Source of the DNA: Taudactylus pleione
Lineage: Eukaryota; Chordata; Amphibia; Anura; Myobatrachidae
Assembly (NCBI GenBank): GCA_031769625.1
Contig: JAUIMM010000135.1
Coordinates: 8,049,501-8,113,500 of the forward strand
Reading direction: 5' to 3'
Length of the DNA stretch: 64,000 nt
Below are positions 44,331 to 55,022 of the stretch, piece by piece; position 1 is the stretch's first letter, and every line of letters begins with the position of its first letter. Both the position numbers and the translations under genes were made by a program. Below the pieces are notes generated by a model, which was not told the DNA's origin, searched no databases, and worked only from the letters and a program-made list of their open reading frames with translations.

Positions 44331-44897
44331 CTGACAAAAAATATAAATCATCAATTGTCATTTTTTCTAATATTTTTGTGTATGCGCACGACTCCACGTG
44401 TGTGAATTTTGTAACCGCACCTTGGCTACACTATTGGTGACTGTGACACTGCTTGTAGACTGCATAAAAAATATGGAGGGCTGTCACGTGACCGGAGAGC
44501 AAGGCCAAAACCACATGTTTTAGCTGCCGCCAGCAGTGCAAGGCCATCAACTTCCTCGACCTCTAGGAAGGCCCATGCCCCAGGGCTTAAGTCACGCCAT
44601 CAATATGGTAAAGCAGGTTTTAGTGAAATTAAGGAAAACAATTGAAAGGATATTTGCTTTAGATAACAAAAAATTGACAATATGCCATTCACTACACAAA
44701 GCGACAAAGAAAAGATAAGGCCTTGACCTTCTTACTTTATGAAGAAGACTGCTGATTCTGATAGCCCTTCTGCTTGTAGTAGTAGTGGTGGTGGTCCAAT
44801 TAAAAATGTGAAAGTTGTTAAGACAGCTCCGGAAAAACCAACTGTGTGCCCTAAGAAATCTAAATCACAAATCCCCGCTTAGAGTGCAAGTGTATCC

Positions 44898-45579
44898 GTG
44901 GTTGCCATGTGTGAGCCCGACCTAAATATTAGTGTACTGGAGGATCCTCCAAGTTCCAACATTTGTGTGCCCTCTGTAAATGTGGGGGAGGGCAGTCAAC
45001 ATCTTGCACACGTAATCATTGAGGATGCTTCTGTGGAATTGCACATGGAGGAAGAGGATATTTTGGTGGATGAAGGCGCTAAGGATGATGAGGATGTTGA
45101 TGATGAAGATGTTGGTAATGAGGATGTTGATGCCAAGGATGTCCTTTGTGTATGTAAGGCATCAGCTGTTGCCCATACTTTGAAAAAGCCAAAGCCCATT
45201 GTTGTCGTGCCGGGACAAAAGACAAAAAAATCTACTTCTCACGTGTGGAATTATTTCCATCCTGATCCGGACAACAGTTGTCAAGCCACATGTGCCTGTT
45301 GCCATGCAAGAGTGAGTAGAGGGAGGGACCTAAACCACCTAGGAACCTCCTCCTTGTTATGTCACTTGGAGTGTATTCATCAAATATCAAAGTGTACGTC
45401 GCCAAGTTCCAAAACTCAAAACGTAACAAGTCCATTGTCACCTACCTGCTCCCTCTCTGTGGGATCCAAGCGCCTTCGATCTCCAACACCAACACCTGCA
45501 TCATCACCTACATCCTCATTCATGATCGGAAGTAATTTAAAAAAACAATTGAACAGTCCTTTGATAGAGGAAGTAAGTA
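44898..45579 (+). pseudogene. hAT transposase fragment with BED zinc finger (N-terminal)
   Basis: A 227-codon open stretch up to the gypsy insertion. It has an acidic segment (DDEDVDDEDVGNEDVDAKD) followed by a BED zinc finger: HVWNYFHPDPDNSC, C-x-x-C in CACCHARVSRGRDLNHLG and closing HLECIH. This matches residues about 160-300 of the intact transposase. The catalytic domain is missing. The upstream 44536-44720 resembles the N-terminus in another frame. Confidence 0.85.
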
Positions 45580-45584
45580 TAACA
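45580..45584. repeat. 5-bp target duplication of the gypsy element, left
   Basis: AACAG here and at 49863-49867, directly outside TGTGAGG and TGGCA ends. Confidence 0.8.
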
Positions 45585-45793
45585 GTGTGAGGTTCTGGTT
45601 TTGTTGTGGACCCGGGGTGGTGATAGGAGCAGACACAGAATCAAATTTAAATGAAAAAGTGGAACTTTTAATGAGTGACTTGGTAGACATGGGAATGGCA
45701 AAAGAAAAAGTCCAGGTATAGCACTGAAGTGCACTTGATAACTGTAGTGAAGTAAATGGGAGAATGTCCAGATAGTGACAAGAAGGTACAGTC
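45585..45793 (-). repeat. Truncated 3' LTR of the gypsy element
   Basis: Matches 49264-49452 (TGTGAGGTTCTGGTTTTGTT start; GAGTGACTTGGTAGACATGG inside) with a 19-bp extra stretch near 45714. It joins integrase sequence abruptly at about 45793. Confidence 0.88.
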
Positions 45794-46554
45794 TTGATTG
45801 ACCCTCTCAGTGGATCCATTGCTTTGTGGGTGATAAGCCGTAGAAAAATTAAGTTTCACTTGTAGTACAGAACTTTAGGCTCTCCAAAATTTTGCTGTAA
45901 ACTGAACACCACGGTCAGAGACTATCTCGGCAGGAAGACCATGGAGACGGAATATGTGTTGAATGAACAGGTGAGCTAAGTCAGGAGCAGCAGGCAGTTT
46001 CTTTAGGGGTATGTAATGGACTATTTTGAAAATTGGTCTACTACGACCCAGATGGTAGTGAACCCTTGAGAGTTCGGCAGATCCGTGACGAAGTCCATGG
46101 AGAGATGCATCCATGGACGTGATGGAATAGGTAGTGGCAACAACTCACCAGCCGGAGCCTGACATGAAGATTTATGCTGGGCACAAGAGGAACATGAAGA
46201 AATGAACTCCAACACGTCCGCTTTCATGGATGGCCACCAATAGCCTCTCTTTAAAAATTCCAAGGTCTTCTGAGTACCTGAGTGACCTGCAAAGCGAGAG
46301 GAATAAGCCCAGGTGAGGAGCTGCTTCCTTAACTCCAGGGCCACAAAAGACTTCCCAGTAGAGGGCTGTAACTGTAAGGTGGCGAACACTCTTGACTCCA
46401 AGACAGGGGTATTATGTTGATTCTCCGATTTGTCATCACAGAGGAGGGATCTGGACAGAGCCTCTGCCTTTTGATTAAGGGCTCCAGACCGAAAGGTCAG
46501 AGTGAACTGTAACCGAGCTAAAAATATTGCCCTTCGGGCCAAATGAGGACTCAC
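45794..46554 (-). pseudogene. Gypsy integrase region
   Basis: Minus-strand frames carry an H2C2 zinc-binding motif (HSGTQKTLEFLKRGYWWPS, then CSSCAQHK), followed by the DDE core with MDFVTDLP and VSDRGVQF, and the TAYHPQSNGSTERVN block with the catalytic glutamate near 45810-45850. Two frames are used, so at least one frameshift is present, and the C-terminal part is deleted into the LTR. Confidence 0.88.
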
Positions 46555-47721
46555 TCACTGGAGATTCTTGAGGAAGAGGAGGTTCCTATGGTCTGTGAAG
46601 ACAGTGAAGGGAAGCTTAGCCCCTTCCAGCAGGTATCTCCATTATTTTAATGCCAACTTCACTGCCAAGAGCTCTTGTCCACCTATAGCATAATTTCTTT
46701 CGGCAGGAGAAAATTTCTTGGAGAAAAACCCACAGGGATGAACTCGATTGTCCTCATAACACTGGGATAGAACTGCTCCCACGACCTCTGATGACTCATC
46801 CACTTCCAATAAGAAAGGCCAATCCAGATCTGGTTGTCGTAAGACTGGAGCAGAAATAAAAGCCTGTTTTAGAAGCTTAAAGGCAGTCTATGCCTCATTT
46901 GACCATAGGGCAGGATTAGCGTCTTTATGGATCAGGGTGGTAATGGGAGCCAATAATGATGAGAATCCCATGATAAAGCATCTATAGTAGTTGGCGAACC
47001 CAAGCAGTCTCTGGATGGCTTTCAAAGTTTGAGGTCGGGACCAATCCAAAGTCACCTGCACCTTCTTGGGGTCCATTTCTAGACTGGAGCCAGAGATGAT
47101 GTAACCAAGTAATGGCACACTGGGTACACCAAAGACACATTTCTCCAATTTGCAGTAAAGGTGGTTCTTTCTTAGACAGGATAATACTTCCTTCACATGT
47201 TCATGATGTTTCACTACAGAAGACGAAAAAATCAGTATATCGTCCAGGTAGACAACAACTGAGACTTACAACAAGTCCCAGAAAATCTCATTAACAAAGC
47301 CCTGAAAAACAGCAGGGGCATTGCACAACCCAAAGGGCATCACAAGGTATTCAAAATGTCCATCTCTAGTATTAAAGGTGGTCTTCCATTCATCACCAGC
47401 GTGAATACGGATGAGATTATAAGCCCCTCTCAGATCCAGCTTTGAGAATATGATGGACCCCTTAACTCTGTCGAACAACTCTGTGATCAGTGGAAGTGGA
47501 TATCGATTCTTGACCATTATATCATTAAGGCCCTGGTAGTCTATACAAGGTCTTAGGCCACCGTCCTTCTTGGTGATGAAAAAGAACCCAGCTCTGGCAG
47601 GAGAGTTGGAAGGTCGAATAAAACCTTTCGCTAGGTTGTCCTGGATGTATTCGGACATGGCTTGAGTCTCAGGCAAGGATAGAGGATAGGTGCGACCACG
47701 AGGTGGCATCTTGTCAGGCAT
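46555..47721 (-). pseudogene. Gypsy reverse transcriptase and RNase H region
   Basis: Frame 47721-47266 has [30 protein letters not shown] and the [15 protein letters not shown] block. The catalytic YLDD box falls just after its stop near 47250. Frame 47214-46888 has the LGYIISG thumb motif and LLGFANYYRCFI. RNase H motifs follow with further stops to 46555. Not functional. Confidence 0.9.
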
Positions 47722-47895
47722 CAGCTTGATTGGACAATCCTATTCTCTGTGAGGAGGTAAGACATTCGCCTGTTGTTTGGAAAAAACATCAGAGAACATC
47801 TGCTACGCTTTGGGAATAGCTGGAGATAGTAATGAAACTGTCTTCCTTACAGGTCGTATCTTGTGAAGACATGATTTCTGACAGTCAGTTCCCCA

Positions 47896-48480
47896 TTAAA
47901 GAATCTGCATTGAACACCAGTCTATCCTGGGATTATGCTGGCGTAACCAGGGTAGTCCTAAAATGATTTCTTGGGAAGTCTCAGGTATCACTAAGAACTT
48001 TAAAGACTTGGAGTGGAGTGCCCCAACACGGACTAATACTGGTTGAGTTTCCTTGGTGCCCACTCCTTTAGCTAGAGGCCGTCCATCTGTAGAGGTCAGG
48101 GAAATTATGTGATTGAGAGATGAACAAGGAATCTGTAGTTTATCAACTAGGCTGGAAGTCATGAAGTTTCCGGCTGCTCCAGAATCTAATAGAGCAGAAA
48201 TGAAGACAGGTTTAGGCTTGAGATCTAAAGCTAAGGAAATTTTGAAATCTTTAGTATTTGGGTACGGTCTCATAACTCCTAACTTGATGTCCCCAGAATC
48301 AGTTAGGAACAGGCGTTTTCCCGATATACGGGAGCAGGAGGCCACCAAGTGACCCGAATCTCCACAGTATAGGCAGAGGTTTTTTAGTATCCTTCTCTGA
48401 CATTCCTCTTTGGAGAGATGGGTTTGGTTCACTTGCATAGGCTCTTCATCCATAGGAGAAGGGGGTGAACGGTTAGGCAA
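47896..48480 (-). pseudogene. Gypsy nucleocapsid zinc knuckle and protease
   Basis: Contains CLYCGDSGHLVASC, a CX2CX4HX4C knuckle, and LLDSGAAGNFM, an aspartic protease active site of the DSGA type, then the ILGLPWL flap-end motif. It is in a separate frame from the gag core. Confidence 0.88.
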
Positions 48481-48492
48481 GGGAGGAGTAAA

Positions 48493-49236
48493 TTACCTTT
48501 GCTGGTCAGTTCTGTGCTTTTCAGCCTGACGTTCTCTGAAGCACAGGTCAATTTTGTTGCAGAGTGAGATCATCTCATTTAAATTTGTAGGAAGCTCACG
48601 GGTGATCAGATCATCCTTTAGTCGGTCCGAAAGTCCATGCCAAAAGGCAGAAGTTTGGGCCTCCTCATTCCACTTAAGTTCTGATGCCAAAATTTGAAAC
48701 TGTATGGGATATTGGCTGACAGGACGGGTCCCTTGTCTCAGGGTCATGATACTGGACGATGCTGACACAGTGCGTCCAGGTTCGTCGAAAATCCTCCTGA
48801 ATGATGATACAAAGTCCGCATAGTTATCCAGCAGCGAGTCTGAACGCTCCCAGAGTGGGGAGGCCCAATCCAAAGCCGAGCCGGACAACAGAGACACAAT
48901 GTATGCCACTATAGTTCTAGCGGTGGGAAAGTTATCAGGCTGTAAGGTAAAGTGTATATCACACTGATTCAAGAAACCACTACAGAGCTTAGGATTGCCG
49001 TCAAATTTGCTTGGCATAGGTAGGTGTAAACGGGGAGATACCCTGTTCCCTGTATTACCAGGCACAGGAGGAGGTGTAGTTGCTGATACCCCAGGGGTGG
49101 ATAACGAGGTTTGCAGATTATCTTGTCATTTAGACATCTCCTGTTAAAACTGAGCCATTTGGTGCTGCATAGTTTCTAGGTTTTCTAAACGGCCAGCAAT
49201 ACACCGGAATAAATCCACTCCAGACTCCTGTTCCAT
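48493..49236 (-). pseudogene. Gypsy gag core
   Basis: Begins with an ATG at 49236 (MEQESGVDL) just inside the 5' LTR, is interrupted by a stop near 49144, and continues as the frame 49065-48493 with FDGNPKLCSGFLNQC and the later HGLSDRLKDDLI, typical of the capsid region of vertebrate Ty3/gypsy (retrotrans_gag) proteins. Confidence 0.82.
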
Positions 49237-49263
49237 GGCCAGATCCACGGGGCCAGTGCATAC

Positions 49264-49862
49264 TGTGAGGTTCTGGTTTTGTTGTGGACCCGGGGTGGTG
49301 ATATGAGCAGACCCAGAAGCAGATTTAAATGAAAAAGTGGAACTTTTAATGAGTGACTTGGTAGACATGGGAATGGCAAAAGAAAAAGTGCACTTGATAA
49401 CTGTAGTGAAGTAAATGGGAGAATGTCCAGATAGTGACAGGCAGGAACAGTCCAGTTTGCATGTATGGTGAGCTGAAATGAAATGCAGGCAGAGGTGATG
49501 AAGTCCAGCTGGGTGTAAGTGAAGGCAAGGTGCAGGGAGACAGCAGGCTCAGGTACTCAAGCAGGGGAAAGGTAAATGGAGGGTGCAGGGTAAGTCCAGC
49601 AGGATGGAGCAGGCAAGGTAAAAGGCTAGGTAGTGTTTCCAAGGAGACAGGTAAAGCACAGGTACTCTCTCTCAGCTGTAGCTGAGAAAAACGTTGCACT
49701 GGCAAAGGCCTCGCCAGCCCCTAGTGACAATGTGCCTGCACAGAACCACGCGCAGCCAATGTCCCTCGCCAAACACCAGTGCCACCGCCAGACACCCCCC
49801 GCCATAGTGACCTCACAGGTGTTACCCGTTGACCACCATGCCGAGAACCCCTGGCCATGGCA
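49264..49862 (-). repeat. 5' LTR of the gypsy element (599 bp)
   Basis: On the minus strand it begins TGCCATGGCCAGG and ends ACCTCACA, the canonical TG...CA, and is followed by the internal region. The other LTR retains only its terminal part. Confidence 0.8.
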
Positions 49863-49867
49863 AACAG

Positions 49868-50273
49868 CTGTCACCCAGTTTCACAGCGGATCACCGACGC
49901 CATGACGGCTGTGCTAGTATTAGATGGTGAAATAATAAAAAATGAGGCTGATAGTGTGGAGGAAGTGCAAAAGGAGGATGAGGGGGAAATTTGTGTCCTA
50001 TCTGACACTAATGTGGATGTTGATGATAAGGATGTGGTTTGCGTAAATCAGCCACCAGTGGTAGCAGTTCTTGCTAATGATAAAAAGAAAGCCAGAAAAT
50101 CAATGTCTTGGGTGTGGAATTATTTTAATGTAAATTCTGACAACAGTTGTGAAGGTATCTGTTCCATTTGTAAAGCCAAAATTAGCAGAGGAAGGGACGT
50201 TAACCATCTAGGCACCTCCTCCCTGTTACGTCATTTGCACCTAGTTCATGCAATTTGTTTAACAAAATTATAA
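49868..50273 (+). pseudogene. Second hAT transposase fragment with BED zinc finger
   Basis: The first residues (QRITDAMTAVLVLD in one frame) match the intact transposase near residue 425 (KRITEALTAMLVLD). They then jump back to an N-terminal acidic region (VEEVQKEDEGEI, DVDDKDVVCV) and a complete BED finger (VWNYFNVNSDNSC, CSICKAKISRGRDVNHLG, HLHLVH). Order and content show a chimera of two element copies rather than simple decay. Confidence 0.8.
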
Positions 50274-50927
50274 TTTGTAAATTAATAACAAGCAGTCCAG
50301 TATCAGCTACCAGCAGTTTGGACCATAACATGCAATCTCCACCACCAACACCCTCATCATCAACCTCCTCCTTAATAATTGAAGGTAGTCCTTCCAAAAA
50401 ATGTTTTGTGGGGCCCAAACAAACCAAGGAGATCAGCCATTAAAGTGTCAGTCCTAGTGGCTAAAGTGCTAGGTTTGTTAAACTGTGCATGTCCTTTTTA
50501 ATAACCCACATAAGAGTGGGTGGGAGGGACAATTCCATCTTGCACCTCTTTCCTTTACATTTGGCACAATTTGGGGTATTGCCGACTGACATTATTATAG
50601 TTTATTAAACTGCCATCCTGTCTGCCACTGCTGTGTGGCAATGTTTGTGCTGCTGCTCTGTTGCTTACTTTAGCCAGCCAGCTCACTGCAGCCTTTGACC
50701 TATATTGGTGAAAAATAGTGAAATCAATATTGTGAGCTGTGAGGTGGTGAAAAATGCCTAGAAATGCCTAAAAATGATTGTTATTAAGGTTAATAATACT
50801 GTAGGAACAAAAACAGACCCACATTATGTGGTTTTAGCTGTTTTTATGATTTTTTAAGAAAAAATCCAGATCCAAAACCAAAACACGAAAAAAAACACGG
50901 AGGAAATATACACATAATTCCTACACA
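50274..50927 (+). other. 3' non-coding part of the hAT relic
   Basis: Remnant Ser/Thr-rich linker sequence to 50445, then the 3' region shared with the intact hAT: GTGGGGCCCAAACAAACCAA, GCACCTCTTTCCTTTACAT and CCAGATCCAAAACCAAAACA near the end. Confidence 0.75.
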
Positions 50928-50935
50928 TGTTAATA

Positions 50936-51455
50936 CGAAGTTGTGATTTTAGCACTGTGGACGCTCCGTAGCCAAGTGCACACATCTACAGGCGATTGTG
51001 AGTCGTATGCAAGTAATTGAACACTCCACCTGTGGCTGAATTGGCATAACTGGGTGGTAACGGGGGAATTCGCATGTTGGCTACACTGAGTGAGGGCATA
51101 TCATTATTATGCAGAGATGTGTATATGTAGAGATCAGTCTGATTACAGATGGATTGCACCTTGCACCTGCTTTAGGGATAGAGCGAGTATGCACTGAAAC
51201 TAATGACATCTATTTCCACAAGCGGTTGGCTAGGGCCTGGGCGGTCATATAAACTCACGCAATTCCACAACTGCAAATATATCCACAAGTTCCTTACTTC
51301 CAATGCGAGCATAACTGCTACCGACTTGCGTGCCAGTCTAACTAGTTTCATTTGTATTCAGGAAGGTGCAAAATAAATGCAAATGTATCATTTCATTTCA
51401 GTGTTGCTTTTATTTGAGGCACTTGTTTGTATAATCCTGATTTCTGATTTGGAAA
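50936..51455. other. Intergenic DNA, possible MITE debris
   Basis: CACCTGTGGCTGAATTGGC and CGATTGTGAGTCGTATGC recall the termini of CpG-rich elements nearby, but no paired ends could be set. Confidence 0.35.
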
Positions 51456-51459
51456 TGTT

Positions 51460-52030
51460 AATTGGGTTAGATACGGGATCCCGATGGTCAGAATACAGAC
51501 ATTGTCAGATTTCTGTAAGTATTATAACCCTTACCCTAACCCATATCCTAACATTAGCCCATCCCTCCTGCAGCCTCACCCTAACTCTCCCATCCCGCAG
51601 CCTAACCCTCCTCCCAGTGCCTCCATCCTCCCCTAGTGCCTAACCTTAACCCTCCCACAAACCCTAATACTCCCCTCCCGCATCCTCACACTAATCCTCC
51701 CCATAACCTTAACACTCTTCATGACCCTAACCCACCCATCCCGCAGCATTACCCTAACCATCGTCCTAGTGCCTAACTGTCCCCCTAACCCTAACCTAAC
51801 CAATCCCGCAGCCTAACCCTAACCATCACCCTAGTGCCTAACACTCCCCCTAACCCTAACTCACCCCTCCTGAAGCCTAACTCTCCCATCCTGCAGCTTA
51901 ACCCAAACCCCCCCTTTCCACAGCCTAACCCTCACTCTAGTGCCTAACCCTAACCCTCCCTCTAACCCTGTCACCCCTAATACTTACCTCCGCAATCTGT
52001 CGGGATTCTGACTACATCCCGGTTAAATGA
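51460..52030. repeat. Fold-back element with long CCCTAACCC-type core
   Basis: Left arm GATACGGGATCCCGATGGTC / GTCAGATTTCTG and right arm CTGTCGGGATTCTGACTAC flank about 450 bp of degenerate repeats of GCCTAACCCTAACCCTCCC(T/A) with AGTGCCTAAC and CCCGCAGCC variants. The longest core of the five family members in the window. Confidence 0.65.
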
Positions 52031-52156
52031 TACCAAATTGTAACTATAAAATTTTTTCTTATGAACTTTAGCATGAAAAAAATATGGTTACAGTTCACTT
52101 TCTTTTGATTTCAATATAAAATCAATTTGGGTATCTTTTCTTTCAGTTAGTAGGTC

Positions 52157-52543
52157 CAGGAGCGTACCTATAATGGGTGCAGGGTGTGCGTGGAACACGG
52201 GCCCCTGGGTCCAGGGGGGCCCCGCACCGCATACCCTGCACCCATAATATTACTTATCTCTCCAGAGTCCCACGTCGACGCTGGCGTCCGGCGCTGTAAA
52301 TGGCCGCGACTGCCATTTTCCTGTCGTTTGCGCATGCGCAGTACAGGGAAAATGGCCATCGCGGCCATTTTCCCGGTGATCTGTGCATACACTATAGACT
52401 CTGGGCACACTCTAGTGCCCAGAGTCTATAACTCCAGCGCTGGCTACGCACAGCTCAGTGCACTGCCGGCCGCTGGGCGGAGAGCAGCTGGCCCGAATAG
52501 GAGACTGCACAAGGCCCCCCTCATCTCTACTAATGCCCCTGAG
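52157..52543. mobile_element. Dispersed non-autonomous element (TGGGTGCAGGG type), second copy
   Basis: Begins CCAGGAGCGTACCTATAATG and ends TACTAATGCCCCTGAG. It shares ATAATGGGTGCAGGGTGTGC, GGCCATTTTC and GACTCTGGGCAC blocks with 16415-16751 in inverse orientation. Confidence 0.65.
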
Positions 52544-52544
52544 T

Positions 52545-53765
52545 AGGTGTAATAGAGAAACCAGGGGTATGGTTGGAAAACAGTCTTCTGTGGAAATAAA
52601 AATCTTGGTGATGCGATTGGTGTGGGTGCTGCAGAAAAAAATGACTGGCAATGATTATAACATGTGGTCAGAGTAAAAGTGTTACAAGACTTGTGACAGT
52701 AAAAAGTGTCACAAGGTGTGAGAAAAAGCCTCAGCAACGATAGGGTTAAGGTGCCTCCTGCACACACCTCTTGCACTTCCTATCTGTTTAAAACTTGCTT
52801 TTTCCTGTATTCTGATTCCTGCACCACGAGACAGCGAGAGGCACAAATACATATTCTAGTAACCAGAAGGAGACCTAGTTGAAAATGTAAGTCTACATTA
52901 TACTCTCCGCATTTAATACCTAGCATTCAGCACATGCACAGAATGTATCTGATCAGTGACATTATATAACAGGACAAAAATAGTGGATGACAGCAACTCT
53001 TGGCAATGGTTCCACGAGTGTTGCTAGTTAGCGCAGCAGTCTTACCACTGAAGAGTAAAGCTGGGCACACATTATATGATGTTTTGAACAATTTGCCCAA
53101 TTCCGACGGATCGCAGCGACAAATCGTTCAAATTATCAAGTGTGTATGCACTATGCGCACCCCCGCGGCATCGTCCATCGCATCTTCAGGTTGCCCCTAC
53201 ATGCTGCTCGTCAACGATTTTGCGCAAACTGTGCAGCATGTACACACTACTGGATGACCAGGCGATGTGTTAATGTTATATAGTTAATGATTGAATGACC
53301 AAACAACACACGATATATCGTTTGGTCCTTTGGTAGATTGCATAGTGTTTATGCAGTACTGTATATAGTTGGTCTGGGAGTTCAAGGGAAATCGTGACAA
53401 CCATTGTGTTGTTTGCTCATTGTCTAATGACATTTTGAAAAGTGTTCCATGAAATATGGTCCTTATTGAGCGTGTGATCATGTGTTTCATAGCTGAAATT
53501 GTTCTTTAGGTGTCCAGAGACCAAACGCACCACATATCATAATCAAGTGATGGCTGTCATCTTAGTTCTAAATATAAACTAAAAATTCAACAAGTTGTGA
53601 ATTTGGAATGCATGGAATGGTGTTGCAAAGGTGGATTTTGCAGTTTCTATAGCTGAAAATTTACACGTCTCTGTTACAGTTAAATCGACGTCTGATTTTA
53701 CCACAATTTTGCTCATCTCAGGTGGGATCCTAATAAGCACGAGGCAACAAGATACTGATTAAAAA
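52545..53765. other. Intergenic DNA with one possible MITE
   Basis: 53050-53330 has AAGCTGGGCACACATTATAT on the left and ACACACGATATATCGTTTGG on the right with weak pairing, suggesting a decayed hAT-like MITE. Nothing else is supported. Confidence 0.4.
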
Positions 53766-53774
53766 AGGGTCCTT

Positions 53775-54112
53775 ACCATAGGCAAACGCAGGGGGGTTTC
53801 CGTCTGCCTGGAAATCCCCCTCCCCAGCCCACACGATTACCACAATAAAAATAGTAATATAATACAATTTGACTAGTGCTGCATCTAAAATAAAACATTC
53901 AGCTTCTGCAGGATGTACCTACTGCCACATCTAATGGATTACTGTGATCACTGGTCCTGTATAGGCTGGAATTATGACACACAATTCACTTTGTATGTTA
54001 CATTTTACAGCTGGATAAGTGCTAATTCTACCCTCTTCATGGACTGGCCACGCTCACTCTAAAATCAAGCATTTGGAAACCCCCCCTCTAGAAATCCTGC
54101 ATTGGCCACTGC
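53775..54112. mobile_element. MITE with GCAAACGCAGGGGGG termini
   Basis: Left TAGGCAAACGCAGGGGGGTT pairs with right AACCCCCCCTCTAGAAATCC followed by TGCATTGGCC, allowing mismatches. No coding content. Confidence 0.5.
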
Positions 54113-54286
54113 TTACAAAGCAAATAAAAATGTCAAATTTCAAAATCATATGTAAAAGTTGTGTGAGTCTGTTATGCTGCAATACAATTTACATTGTGCA
54201 GATAAAATGCTCCCATTGTTAGTGAATAGCTTGTTACTGTTTAAAGTTTACTGTGTTGCTCTAGGGTGTCACACTTCTGTAGGGGT

Positions 54287-54501
54287 ATGCAGTGGCGTCT
54301 CTACCTTTTGATGCACCCGGTGCGGGTAGGAGTGTGCAGGTTAACCGTAGCTGGGGAAAGGGGGCGTGGCCCAGATGTGCGGGCTGCCCCCGAGGACCAG
54401 TGTACTTGTAGTGCCAGCTCCCTCACTGTGACAGGAGCCGAGTGCTGCACGTAATTTCTGTCATTCCTGGCTCCTGTCACTGAGAGCGAGTCTGCACATT
54501 G
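54287..54501. mobile_element. Left part of a dispersed element hosting the hAT
   Basis: Begins GCAGTGGCGTCTCTACC; the inverse terminus (TTGTGATGCCACTGGGGG) is at 60633-60650 beyond the hAT. The remainder between is the hAT plus its target duplication. Confidence 0.55.
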
Positions 54502-54509
54502 GTATACAC
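54502..54509. repeat. 8-bp target-site duplication of the hAT, left copy
   Basis: GTATACAC, repeated exactly at 60587-60594. Eight-base duplications are characteristic of hAT insertion. Confidence 0.95.
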
Positions 54510-54665
54510 TAGGGGTGAGCGGGTTCGGATTTCTGAAATCCGAACCCCCCCGAGCCCCCCCGATCCGAGTCCGATCCGAGTCAGGCTCGACTTTTCCCGC
54601 CTGACTCGGATCTGAAATCGAGGCAAAACGTCATCATCCCGCCTTCCGAGTCTCGCGGGTTTTGG

Positions 54666-54680
54666 ATCCTATATAAGGTA
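54666..54680 (+). promoter_or_regulatory. Candidate TATA box of the hAT element
   Basis: GATCCTATATAAGGTACC lies about 160 bp inside the left end, followed by GGCGCCATTTTCTCACTCGG. The relic hAT has TGAAGTATATAGGGACC at the equivalent place (about 43403). Confidence 0.6.
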
Positions 54681-54747
54681 CCCGCGTCGGCGCCATTTTC
54701 TCACTCGGCTGTGGACAGTGAAGAGGGAGGGTGGGAGTTAGGGCTGT

Positions 54748-54780
54748 GTAGTGTAGTGTAGTGTAGTGTAGTGTAGTGCT
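54748..54780. repeat. (GTAGT)n pentanucleotide microsatellite
   Basis: Six consecutive GTAGT units within the hAT leader. Confidence 0.9.
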
Positions 54781-55022
54781 GCTGTTGTCCACTACTTCAA
54801 AGTCCATAGGGGCTGGCTGTGTTGTGCTGTGCTGCTGTTGTTAATAGGGGCTGTGTCCACTACTTCAAAGTCCATAGGGGCTGGCTGGACTGTGTTGTGC
54901 AGTCAGTTCTCCATAGGGGCTGTGTCCACTCCAAAGTCCTGTGCAGTGTCCCAGTCCTAAAGGAGTGCTGTAGTGTTGTCCAGGGGGTGCTCTGTCCATC
55001 AGGGGTGCTCCCCCCAAGTGCT

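Larger units (their letters stand above)
45585..49862 (-). mobile_element. Ty3/gypsy LTR retrotransposon, degenerate (4.3 kb)
   Basis: Minus-strand element with gag, protease, reverse transcriptase, RNase H and integrase in Ty3/gypsy order. The 5' LTR is 49264-49862 and ends CCAGAACCTCACA. The 3' LTR (45585 to about 45793) keeps only its last third; the missing part and the end of integrase were deleted together. TSD AACAG. Many stops and frame breaks. The RT motif style suggests the vertebrate Sushi/chromovirus group. It sits inside the hAT relic and so is younger than it. Confidence 0.9.
43232..50927 (+). mobile_element. Rearranged hAT transposon relic, split by a Ty3/gypsy insertion
   Basis: Left end TAGAGATGAACGGGTTCGGT with the TTCCCAGAGAACCGAAC subterminal hairpin, as in the intact hAT at 54510. 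The flanks are GTTAATAT (43224-43231) and GTTAATAC (50928-50935), 7 of 8 matching, though the right terminus has lost its last bases. The 3' part (50420-50900) matches the intact element's 3' region (GTGGGGCCCAAAC, GTGGGTGGGAGGG, CAATTCCATCTTGCACCTCT). Two BED-finger-bearing transposase fragments lie at 44898-45579 and 49868-50273. Confidence 0.82.

Noticed and set aside
51530..51990. Telomere or interstitial telomeric array
   Set aside because: Units are degenerate, mixed with CCCGCAG and AGTGCC, and bracketed by the same arms at other loci, so a dispersed repeat core fits better.
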